From Eretmocerus hayati (taxonomy: Eukaryota; Arthropoda; Insecta; Hymenoptera; Aphelinidae): DNA of 64,000 nt. Below are positions 35,643-45,929 of this stretch, one piece after another. Under the pieces are notes generated by a model that was given only the letters and a program-made list of their open reading frames with translations, searched no databases and was not told where the DNA came from. The stretch covers positions 11,834,727 to 11,898,726 of the forward strand of contig CM056743.1 of NCBI GenBank assembly GCA_029851415.1, given 5' to 3'. Each line of letters opens with the position of its first letter. Position 1 is the stretch's first letter. The position numbers were made by a program, and so were the translations under genes.

Positions 35643-35798
35643 GATTAATTTCTCAGTCCGCGCGGACAGCTGCGCGATGTGAGATTTGCGAGTTGCGATG
35701 TGCGATGTGCGAGTTGCGATGTGTTTTCACATCGGCGACTGAGCCGCGATTTCACATCGCTAAAATCGTGGCGATTTGCTGCCAATATGAACACGCTC
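35643..35798 (-). repeat. Right terminal inverted repeat of H (undisturbed)
   Basis: This is the intact counterpart of 2935-3010 joined to 20998-21112. Reading inward from 35798 the order is the tip GAGCGTGTTC, the GCGAT-rich part, GATGTGAAAACACATCGC, the 7-base array, and the palindrome around CCGCGCGG. It proves what the left end looked like before X inserted. Confidence 0.88.
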
Positions 35799-35999
35799 TA
35801 ACTTTCATTACTCCGAAGCATCACACTACCACTCCCTCATTCAGATCGAAGAATTACATCGAAACAGTGGACGGGACATTGAAAGAATTAAGTGAAAAAT
35901 CGCTTAGAAATTGTATGTTTACATGTCTAATGTCTATGAGTCCTCTCCCTGAAGCACTATATTGATCATATTTATATTCTGATTATAATCCACGACATA

Positions 36000-37280
36000 A
36001 AAATTGAAAAATAGAGATCTGACTTGCACTTTACGCCCCGTCATATCGAATCTTGTCGATTATATTATTCTTGCGCAGAAAAAACAGTCTCCCGCCTTTC
36101 GGATTTATACAAACGCAAGACTTCAATTTACGAATGAAATACATCTTACGTACTTCATTGCATACAATGAAATACAATATCAGCATTTCATCACGACGGT
36201 GAAATACCCATCGCATACTTCATCGCGTGAAATGAAACTGGCACCCCGTATTACACATCAGATTATAAAACTTCCAACTTTCCGACACACCAATGTAATA
36301 CGGTTAACCGATTTCATTCAACAGAAATTTATCTCTTATATCCCGGGTGCCCGGCTTTCGCCTCCACCCCGGTTACCGCCATGGGCGTGAGGCAGGGATA
36401 CGCCCTGTCAGCGCGTTGGCTTGGAGGACGGACATCACTGAACCACAAGTGGTTCAACAATGACTCGATCCTTCTCCCCGACTACCGAGTCCCGGGCTCG
36501 GCTCCCAGCACACTTCTGGTGCCCACCTGTCGGTGGAGGGTTTTTGAGCTCGTCTAGGCTTCCTGAGAGTCCACGGAGCCCCTCGGGTTGATGGGTGAGT
36601 CTTCCAGGCTCGCATTGCTATCGCCCGAGGACGATTCCAATACGAGTCCCTACACTCACTCATTCCCGTGGTGCCGGATGGAGATGTGCAGTCTCCGAGC
36701 TCCGGCGGGCGCTGACTGGGGCCGGGAGCTCAATAGACTCTAGGGATGAGGCCCTGCTTCCCCCAACCCCCTTGCGGGTTTTCGGGAGGAGCCAAAGCTC
36801 CGAGCACCAGTGTCGGGGACAGGCTTCTCCCTGCCGGCTTCGGGCTTAAGTCTAGGTACGATGTCCTCGTAACTGAGTCCGGAGAGTCATCACAGCCCGG
36901 GACTTGGAGCCCCCCTTGCGGTTCGATTCTATTCAACAGAATGGAAACCGAGGAACCTATCACACGCTCCGTTATGAAATTTACATGTTTCCCGGGTTTC
37001 ATACGAATGTGATACAACCCGCTTTTTATTCAATAGAATGGAACTCCAGGAACCTATTACGCGCGCGGCCATAAAAATCATACTTCTCCGGGGATTTGCA
37101 TGAACGCTTGGTGAAATACGCATCCCGTATTTCATCGCCGCTAATGTAACTTAAGGGGGATATCTCAGCTACGATCGTGAGTCTGCACATTTTCGGATAC
37201 GTAATGTAACTTTCTACGAGATGAAAATGGGCTCCTGCACTTCATATATAACAATGAAACATCGCACGCATATCACATCT
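36000..37280. repeat. Array of short alternating motifs around a GC-rich block
   Basis: At 36100-36320 and 36925-37260 the motifs GTGAAATAC, TTTCATCGC, AATGTAAC and ATTCAACAGAATGGA recur in both orientations. An approximate 100-base unit is repeated at 36927 and 37025. A GC-rich 0.6-kb block (about 36340-36920) lies between two ATTCAACAGA motifs. It resembles a retrotransposon end or a complex repeat, but I cannot classify it. Confidence 0.4.
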
Positions 37281-37294
37281 ATATTAAAAATGGG

Positions 37295-37302
37295 TATATA
37301 AG
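37295..37302 (+). promoter_or_regulatory. TATA box in a possible LTR-like promoter region
   Basis: GGTATATAAGACC is followed by a C-rich, purine-poor leader with many CGAC and GTCG motifs (37320-37480). The pattern resembles an LTR or strong RNA polymerase II promoter, but no second LTR or downstream gag/pol frame was found. Confidence 0.35.
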
Positions 37303-38800
37303 ACCAGCTTCCGGAGCCAGATCAAGAACAGTTGGATCACGTCTACCGACGCGATCACTTCGACACGTTTCGTCGCCAAGCCTCGCACGAGTCCCATCAC
37401 CCGTCGCGTCGCTTCGTTGCTCCGACACGACCCGACGCCATCATCTCGACGCGCCCCAGCCGCGATTGGGAATCTACCCAGACTCCGTGAGGAAGGGAAG
37501 TGTATGCGGTGTCGAACTTGCAGTTGTGTATCGAGTCGCAATTGAACTTTGAATTGACTTTGTTCCGTCGAATACCCAACCTCCTGTACTTGATACCGGA
37601 CTACACATACTCACTTCGAGTAGATGCGATTCTCGAGTGAAATCCAAAGACTATTCTCTGAATAACGTCAATTTTGGAGTGCGACGAATGAATTGCTCAG
37701 TTCAAAATAGCAAACAGTCCAAAGTGTATGCTCCGCGCTCAGAAGAGAACCACCGCCGAAACGTGTACGGACTTCAACAGGCCAAACGCTTGGCGCTGCT
37801 TGGAGCGTTACAAGCCGAGGCCTCAACTTCACAAACAAGACTGCTCAACCATCTACAAACTCGTCTCCGGTCAGCGAGATGCGAGAGTGAACTTTCACTC
37901 TCATTAACGAGGTTCCCATCCCGCGGAATTCCGAGCCAGTCAGATCCATATTATTATACGCTTTCATTCTACTTCACTTCAGCCATCTTGGACGGTGGTG
38001 CGTTTCCGGTACTTAGCTAGTCAACAGCACGGCAGCCACTACTCTCGCTGTGAAAGCAAGAGAGAGAACCTTCGTGTCGTCCGGTACCGAGTTAGTCAAT
38101 GAATGCGCCTCGCTTTCGAAATTTCGCGCGCTTGTAGGCTTCAGACTCGAGAACCAGCGGCAAGTTTAAACACGCCCTCACCGGCGATGAGGACGACAAA
38201 GATGACGATCTAATTGTGTTTCTCTTGATGGACAGGATTAGCGCGCTCTCACACTATTTGTATCGCTATGCATAACCTATAACAGTGTTTATCCGCGCTC
38301 GTCATTCTCGCGATGAAAAACTGAACACCTATGCAGCACGCAGCAGAATACTGAAACCGGACAAGAGTTGACTGAACAACTCAACCAAACCAAACTCCAC
38401 CAAACGTTTGGTGAAACAAGGCGGTATGAGTCGGATGGTCGATGCATTTTGGCCGGCAGCTGGCGCTGCGTGCACACTGGCGCACACGCAGGCTGTCTGA
38501 AGAGATGACCACGGTTTTCACGAATCTTATTTTTTAGAGAGATGGATATGCTTTACGCTAACCCATGTCACTAAAAAGTATAAAATAAAAAAAGATTAGT
38601 GAATAATTGAGCTTTTACGATACGTTTTTATTTACAAATCTAATATTCTTCTCAACAACTAAAAAGCATAAAATAATCTGGAATTTTATCGGCTAGCCCA
38701 ATTCATTTTGAGTAAAATCGTATGCTATGCAGTTGCTCATCATATCTCTTATCGTGAGAAATAGTTTTTGATCCTAGTCTTTATCTATCTCTTGGGGAAC

Positions 38801-39038
38801 TCTCTCGACCAATTATGATGAAAGTTAGAAAACACCTACTATACCATAGTTATAGACGATGGAAGCCTGGTATGCTGAGCTTCCGGGCAAGAATAGTGAA
38901 GAATTGCGTGGTCCATGGATATTCCCCCATTGGCAATCGCGTGAATTCCAAGTCCGGGACAATGGCACACCACGCTTTCATCGTCGATAACTATGGTATA
39001 GTGGATGTTTTCTAACCTTCATCACAATTGATCGAGAG
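38801..39038. mobile_element. 238-bp MITE with about 62-bp inverted repeats
   Basis: The left arm (TCTCTCGACCAATTATGATG at 38801) mirrors the right arm ending TCACAATTGATCGAGAGA. Both contain GATGAAAGTTAGAAAAC-like and ACTATACCATAGTTAT blocks. Identity is about 88 percent. Target duplication unclear. Confidence 0.7.
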
Positions 39039-39184
39039 AAGATGGGAAGCGGGTTTTTCAAATGTCCAGATTTCCTGCGATTGCTCGAGGTTGCTGGGGG
39101 GGGGGTTGGGTAGTCTTGTGGGGATTCTGGGTATGCCTCCAGGTGGCTACCCGTTCCGCATCTCTCTCGCGAGCGCACAAATTC

Positions 39185-39194
39185 TATATATAAG
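39185..39194 (+). promoter_or_regulatory. TATA-like motif TATATATAAG
   Basis: A canonical-looking TATA motif in a locally GC-rich stretch about 150 bases after the MITE at 38.8-39.0 kb. No gene is recognised downstream. Confidence 0.25.
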
Positions 39195-39716
39195 GCACTC
39201 CTCCACCTCCGCACTCCGCGTCCAGGGCAACCGTGTGCAACCTTAGCCCTATTGATGAGCCCGGTTTACGATGTACACATGGATATCGCAGTCCGTGTGC
39301 GTTGATATGAGAGTTCCAGCGCATACGCTCTCACCCAGGTGCACACTAGCACACACCGTTGCTCACAGTTAGTGAAATCCATGTGTTGGGATCTCATTCG
39401 ACTATCAGCGCCACCTGTGGACGTTTCTTTGCTACAGACTCATAGAAAGATTAACATCGAGCAAAAAAAAGGAAAGAATTTGGATGATTGGGTCAGCTCG
39501 TTCATAATGAAACAATTTCTTTCCTCGTGTGCTCAAAACACTAAAGAGTCATCAGATCTGGTTCAAAGGTATCACAGGCTCACAAATTCTGAGGCTATCA
39601 CTATCCCACAGAATCTGACAACGAGCGTTTAGTCATTTGATAAGGCTAAAATCATTGCAGTAGTAACTTTGGGTGATGAATTCACGGCGTCAAGCAGTAA
39701 TGCCACTTTTTGATTC

Positions 39717-40063
39717 TCAACGCAAGGTGGAGGCACCCACCTTGACTCCAGTGCCTGATTTGCCCCCATCAGACCTCAAATATAAACGCACTTGATTAAG
39801 CCACTGCGCAATTTTTATGTTTTTCATCTTTGGGTATGAGAGAATAGGTGATTCCAGATGCTCAAAAATGGTTTTCACTCCAATCTGAGCAATAACTTTG
39901 GTTTTTGACGCTTTGGCCATTTTCGTTCTCTCCAGTCCAACTCATGATAACTCTGATTGAGTTGGCCAAATCCAACGTACTTTGGCTCATTCAATTTTGA
40001 TTCCACCTCAGCCTTAGATCGTTTCTTGCGAAGCACAAGAGCTAGATTATCGACAAATTTCAT
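39717..40063 (-). pseudogene. Possible fragment of a non-LTR reverse transcriptase
   Basis: Translation of the - strand gives KFVDNLALVLRKKRSKAEV, which resembles the YADDLALV-type catalytic region of Jockey/R1-like elements. In another frame comes KTKVIAQIGVKTIFEHLES, resembling the following region. The second D of the catalytic pair is N. Frameshifts separate the pieces, so if correct it is a short dead fragment. Confidence 0.3.
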
Positions 40064-40821
40064 GCACGAAATGGTGAAAAAAGGTATTGGACTCTAAATT
40101 CCACGCCCGCGTGTATGGTGGCTTCGTCACCATGAATTTCTTGCAGAGTCGGGATATCCCAATATCCAAACGCCGAAAGACCTCAACTGCGAGGGGTCCC
40201 ATCAGATAGATCCATCGATCCAACTCGCGCGACAATATGCAGAGTCCATCCAAATGGGTCTCACTAGTAGGGCTTATCATTACCCGTTATGCCCGTTGGC
40301 GATTTCCACCGTCGTAGTGAGCTTGTTGATGTGAGATTATCCAGAACTAATTACTAGCAATTCCACCTACTCTCAAACTACTCAATTTCAGTGGGTGAAG
40401 CCAAAAATATGCATCAAAAATTAAGCGAAGAAGAATTCATAGGAGAAAATCAGGCACATCTTCATTTTGACCCAGAAGAAAATCTTCATCCAAATTTAAA
40501 AACCTGAATCCACAGCAATTCATAGTCACTACCAGATTTTCCAGCGTTCTTTAGCTCATTTTGGAAATCTTGGAATGAGCTTTGAGATGAAATCAAGTGA
40601 GTTGCTAAATATTGAAATGAGTCTTGATGTATGAATAAATCTGTAAGAAATGAGGCCAAGTGGACCCACTTACCATTTATTGTGGAGCTCAACAACATTT
40701 CAAACTTCACACGGATTCGTGACCTTACACATGTATTCCAAAATGTGTCACTCACATTAGCCGAATTGAGGTTAATCAATGCCGGCCAATTTGTTGTTTA
40801 CGTGGGAAATTGAAAATCCAT

Positions 40822-42098
40822 CGCGACACATACACTGAGAACCATGAATCGTATACCTGACTATATTTTGTTCGTTGTCTCAATGACTCCATCTATAGTT
40901 CATGCGACGCTGAAAAATAGTCCTTTGAACGATCCGAATGTACCGCCGACTCACCGAGATAGTAGTGGCTACTATCCGAAGGTTCAGTCAAGTATATGAG
41001 AAGTGGGGATGGCACTACGGATCGTCTGCTGTTGCATATCATCAGTCCCATTTGAATTAAATGGAGAACGATTCACACCACATCTCACTTTATTTAATGG
41101 AATTTGGAAATGAAAATGGAATTCGCTAGCTTATTCCATCTTTGGAGAATGAAATCTGATGCAAAAAGGACATTGTCCCTTCTAAAGAAGAAAATCTTGA
41201 TGACGCTTGGAGATGTTTTCAAAAATATACTAAAGTGAACATTTAAAAATATCTGAATGAGGGCATGTGAAACTTTGAAAGAGCAAATTGAGATGGCGAA
41301 ATTATTCAATTGCAACTTTTTCCCTTACATTGGCAGACGATTTTTTTCCTTAAAACTGATTATAACCAAGATATGCGAGTGCTACACCAAGAACCACAGG
41401 CTTCTGGATTCTGTGTTCCAAGAATCGAGCAGTTCAAGATCTGTCATATTCAGCGCTGGTCACATTCAGCAAATGCAGAAAAGTTTTCAGGTCTTGTGTC
41501 GAAGAATAACATACAAGATGGGGCATGCATTTCCTCCGCCACAGACTAATGTCATGTAGACTATTACTGCCATAGCTCAGAGACTTGACAGAATATATTA
41601 ATATGAGGGAACAATCTCAACTGATGAACAGAAGGTAGAAACATCTTCAAGGAACAGAATTTTGAATTCATCCGAAGACACTTGGATGGTTACGCAGGAA
41701 CTATAACCTTGCAATTTGGAGATTGGCTTGCAAGCCAACAAGCCAATTCTTGTATTGGAAAGAATTATCTTCAGATTCTAGAGATATCAGGGATGGAACC
41801 AAGCTACAAGCAGCTAAATTCTTTCAATCCAATTGTGATTCTCCCATATAGCAGCAACCTAAAATCTGCATGAAAAAATTTTTCATCAGAAATCATATGG
41901 CCAAATATATTTGAGTCCCCGACGACGCGAGATAGTAACCATTACTATCTCGAGAGTTTGGGACAGTGCAGCAGACTATACGTATCGTATGAGGTATTAG
42001 TGTGAGTATCATCCCGCTTGGTTTCACGATATGGATAGTCACAGGTACTATCGCATCGCGCGGTGAAGTATTCACGGTTCTCAGTGTACACATACTCG
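40822..42098. mobile_element. Probable DNA transposon remnant (about 1.3 kb) with inverted ends
   Basis: The left end CACATACACTGAGAACCATG mirrors the right end CACGGTTCTCAGTGTACAC. Inner parts (the TATCTCG/GATAGT motifs near 40955 and 41930) are also inverted. Internal frames up to 100 codons have no recognised domain. Confidence 0.45.
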
Positions 42099-42099
42099 T

Positions 42100-44100
42100 C
42101 AAAAACAAAATGCGCGCCACGACAGCTGAGTGTCGACCGATGCTAAATCTACCGGTTTGAAAGCTCTTTTCTCTCCCTCCATTCGCAAGCTGTACTCAAA
42201 ATGAGGCGCAGTCGCTGTGATGTGGCTCTGTACAGAGTACACGCATGTCAGAGTCCGACAAATAGAGCATTGGTTGCACGTGGTGGACTGTTTATTCTCT
42301 CTGGAAGAGCGACTCGGTGTTTTTGCAGATCCACGACGTGTACATCAAGTACAACGCAAGCTCGTTACTTCCGTATAGTACACGCACACAGGTATGTTAA
42401 AGTATGTACTCGTGGCATTGCTTGCACTCTCATCTAGATATACGTGACCCTGGGATAGAAAATGTAACTAGAGTCAGATGCTCGCTACATTGAGCTAATT
42501 GAGCGATTAGTTCCATGCGAGTTTCCTCAACAGATTTGAGGATTTCCATCGGTACAGCTTGTTGAGTGTAAATGCTGAATCTCAGGTGAGCCATTAAAAT
42601 TATTTAGGGCAATGAAATTTTGATGTATGTAGCTTCTTCTCAAGGTATGTACTTCGTACTATGTTAAAAACTCAATAACTAAGAGTGTGTAGGACCATTC
42701 GAGGAATTCCACCAAAAAAATAATTATTCAAAAACATCAATTAAAAGTTCACATAGTCATTATCTGTATAAAAGATGATCGAAAATTTCGGAATGCCATC
42801 CGGATGGTAAGAGCTTCGAGAAATCTCACATAGATTCTCATACCGGGAGAAGAACATTCAAGAGTTTCGAATGGGGGAAACCATCTGAATAATGTAAATA
42901 TCATGGATACGCCTTTGCAAGCCAATTGATCAGCAAATCTGCTGATTTTCACATAGCTCGAACTCCTATGAAATTTAGGAATATTCCATGAATGAGGAGA
43001 ACTGTTCAAAGATTGGAAATCAGCAGGAAGCTGTTGAAAATTGAAAATTCTCTTAACAAATTGCTCTAGAACATTATGTATTTTCAATCGCGGCCATCAA
43101 GAGTACAGGAGTAGAGTTCCAGACTTTTGATCCATTTGAAGTGATTGAATGGTCCTGGAAGTGCAAACGCTAGTGGTTGGAGTCGAGATAGAGGGTATTT
43201 GTGAACAAGATGATTCATCACATTCGGCATTCTACTATTTCGACCCCCATCAATCAAATTTTTCCAAAGCAAAATTAGATTCACCCACCATAACCGTGCG
43301 TTGTATTATCCACTGGTTTGTATTAAGCTGATTAAGATAAGATTAAAAAGCCCGGCTCGGGAAAATTCTGCTGGATGCTGGTAGTCATCAAACAGAAGAT
43401 GTAGCAACCCTTCAACATCACTGGTGAAACCTGTGATGAGCTAAGTATTCAACAGCCGGCCCATGCTTGTGAATGTGAAAAAACTACACTGCTCAAGTAT
43501 TCTCTCTGGCAGAATCTGTTTTTATGATGACTGTTATCACTCCCAACATCGAATTGCCATCTCCATCAAGACACATAAATGACCCTTCAATATGAAAAAC
43601 GCAGGCCTCTGAGTCAGCTGCCATAAGATTACCATTGCAAGCTCATCAAAATATTTTCATCAAACTCTGCAAGCTTCGTTCGATGATGAATCAGTTGAGA
43701 ACGATACATCTTTTTTCACATATTGGCAATATTTTATCCTAGATATTCCGGAGGAGTTTCGTTTGATGTACGCGATGAGATACGCGTAAAGGAGATGAGA
43801 GTGGCATGGAAAATCTGTCTGGCTCATGTATAGCCGGAATACCGTTTCGAAGTTTTGCAAGCAGCGGAATAAGTACTGATTTTCTATGAGTTCTGCAAAC
43901 ATATCCAGAGCTTCAAAGTTAGTTGAGCATTTTGCGGGCAATTTAATTACCCTCTCGCGATACCCCGAGTTCATGCGATATTTCTGTGCAACTGACAGCT
44001 TCAGCAATCATATCCATCGTGGGCCAATATTCATCCCTGACAAACATACTGGGAGGCGTAGAGCTTATTTTATTTCTCGGGTGTTTTTAATGTTGGGGAA
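42100..44100. other. No recognised gene
   Basis: Several - strand frames (42749-43087, 43084-43284, 43660-44007) are open for 66-115 codons but lack motifs or clear splice linkage. They could be remnants of a decayed element. Confidence 0.3.
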
Positions 44101-44117
44101 AGGAGTTTGTTACTTAT

Positions 44118-44546
44118 TGGAGTTGATGTATTATCGATCTTGAAGGACGGTGGGGGATTAAATCAATTCCCAGAATTTTGTGATGGAACTTTTATTACGA
44201 CGTCTCGTCCACAAAGATTCGTGGACCTCATTAGGCTTGGGTTTTTGTTATTCTTTAGATTATCATGGTATATATTCAGCGATCTTTTGCTGGAGACCAG
44301 ACATAACGTCTGACTCCTGTCCACTGACTCTATTTACCTGTATTGACAGGACCCAGACGTTATGTCTGGTCTCCAGCAAACGATCGCTAAATATATACCA
44401 TGACGATCTGAAGAATAACAAAAACTCAAGCTTGATGAGGTCCACGAATCTTTGTGGACGAAACATCGTAATGAATGTTCCATCACGAAATTTTGGTGAT
44501 CGATTTAATTCCCCACCGTTCTTCAAAATCGATAAGGCCCCAACTT
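44118..44546. repeat. Near-palindromic inverted duplication, about 200-bp arms
   Basis: The arms 44118-44318 and 44346-44546 mirror each other with perhaps 85 percent identity around a short centre near 44332 (inner blocks GGAGACCAGACATAACGTCTG and mirror). A 205-codon frame (44880-44263, - strand) reads through one arm and the centre; its product has no recognised domain, so the frame may be partly a by-product of the duplication. Confidence 0.65.
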
Positions 44547-44794
44547 CAATATTTATCATCCTTGAGGACGAGAAATCTACAATATCTTTCAGGAGTTTGT
44601 TACTTTGGTAGTTCCAGTCACCCAGCATTGAGTAGACTCGATATCGGGTTTTAGTCGTGCACCGATGATTGCTTATCCTTGTATAAGATGAGTTCAAGTA
44701 TCTATCTTCAAAGTTCACTTCTGAAACATTCTGTGGTTCAATCATACCTTTTACAGTTTGGATCTCAAGATTGACTAGAGTAACGGGGATGTAA

Positions 44795-45008
44795 TATGAC
44801 TCATCATCAGATGAAGTGGATGCGATGTCATCTAGTTTCTGAGCAGAGCTACCATGGAAAATTGATATTCCCCCTACCATTTGTGAATGACTAATTCTAT
44901 CTATGACTCATCATCAGATGAAGTGGATGCGATGTCATCTAGTTTCTGAGCAGAGCTACCATGGAAAATTGATATTCCCCCTACCATTTGTGAATGATTA
45001 ATTCTATC
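44795..45008 (+). repeat. Recent tandem duplication, period 107 bp
   Basis: 44795-44901 and 44902-45008 are identical except for one substitution (GACTAATT against GATTAATT). The first copy overlaps the start of the open frame at 44880-44263. It could be a replication-slippage product or an assembly artefact. Confidence 0.85.
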
Positions 45009-45216
45009 TCATTTCAGGTCACAAGTTCTATCTACAGATGTGTGGTCTTCAATCAGTTCCGTGAAATTTGATCATTTGGCTCAAACTGCAGTGAGGCCAC
45101 AAACCATTGGCGGTAAATTTAAGACCAGGCCGCAGTCAGCCGCCATATTGAATGTAGCCCTGAATCCGTTCGGAGGATAAACCAAATTTTAATCGACCGA
45201 ATGACTTAGAATTTTA

Positions 45217-45440
45217 CATGCATCTATTCTACAGAATGCATGTGTGAAGGGGGGCTACGAAGCCAAATATCTCAATTTCCTACAGAAAAAGTATCCAGAC
45301 GAAGTTTACTCGAGACGTCGTATGTTACCACTCATGAGCAGACGACGTTTGGCGACGCCTCGTCTGGATACTTTTTTGAAGGATATCGACACATTTGGCT
45401 TTGCGTAGTGCCCTTCAGACATGCATTTTATAGATGCATG
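45217..45440. repeat. Long imperfect inverted repeat (MITE-like)
   Basis: The left arm CATGCATCTATTCTACAG... and right arm ...TATAGATGCATG mirror each other over about 90 bases, including AAAAGTATCCAGACGA on both sides. A nested hairpin lies in the loop (GACGTCGT / ACGACGT). Confidence 0.6.
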
Positions 45441-45630
45441 TGGAATTCCAAGTCATCTGGCCGAGTAAAAATCGACATATCTCCCGAACAAATTTGGAGC
45501 TTTTGGCGGACTACAGCCTTGAGGCTGTATCGGAGTTTCGCACAAAACGTGGATCGACTCACAGCAATGGTTTTTTCATCAGTTGAGATGAGGATGGTCG
45601 AAAATAACTTAGAATCGCTTCAGAAATGAA

Positions 45631-45777
45631 TCTCTGGTACGATCTGTGAGGACAAACATCTCTGTCTCCCTCAAGATTCAAGCTGAGAAGCAAGGTCGCG
45701 CTCTCGGAATATCTCCTGATTTTTCGATTCCTCCTCAAGAACGAAATGCGTTTATCCTCACAGATCGTACCAGAGCT
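45631..45777. repeat. Short inverted repeat flanking 90 bp
   Basis: CTCTGGTACGATCTGTGAGG at 45632 is mirrored at 45755-45774. The outer and inner neighbours also pair. Possibly a small MITE. Confidence 0.5.
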
Positions 45778-45929
45778 TCATTCTTGAAGCAATTTCGAGA
45801 CATTTGCGACCAACGCACGACTCGTTTGACGAAAAAACCATTGCGTAAAGTTGATCCGCGCTCATGCCGCGATACTCCGACAAAGCCTGAAGTCTTTGCA
45901 GTTCCGAGATATTATAACTAATTCAACGT

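Larger units (their letters stand above)
2935..35798. mobile_element. PIF/Harbinger-type DNA transposon H, with an 18-kb element inserted in its left end
   Basis: The left end GAGCGTGTTCATATTGGC at 2935 is mirrored by the right end at 35798, and both are flanked by TAA (2932-2934 and 35799-35801). A 3-bp TWA-type duplication is typical of PIF/Harbinger elements. Between the ends lie a Harbinger DDE transposase (31202-32671, - strand) and a MADF/BESS gene (22167-25451, + strand). Harbinger elements usually pair a transposase with a Myb/SANT-class DNA-binding protein, and MADF is a relative of that fold. Without the inserted element X the transposon would be about 14.9 kb, which is long for the family and partly due to later insertions. 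Both coding genes are damaged, so this copy is probably not autonomous. Confidence 0.82.

Noticed and set aside
36381..36560. Frame containing GVRQG, similar to a LINE reverse-transcriptase motif
   Set aside because: The flanking residues do not continue the reverse-transcriptase pattern; a five-residue match in GC-rich DNA is weak.
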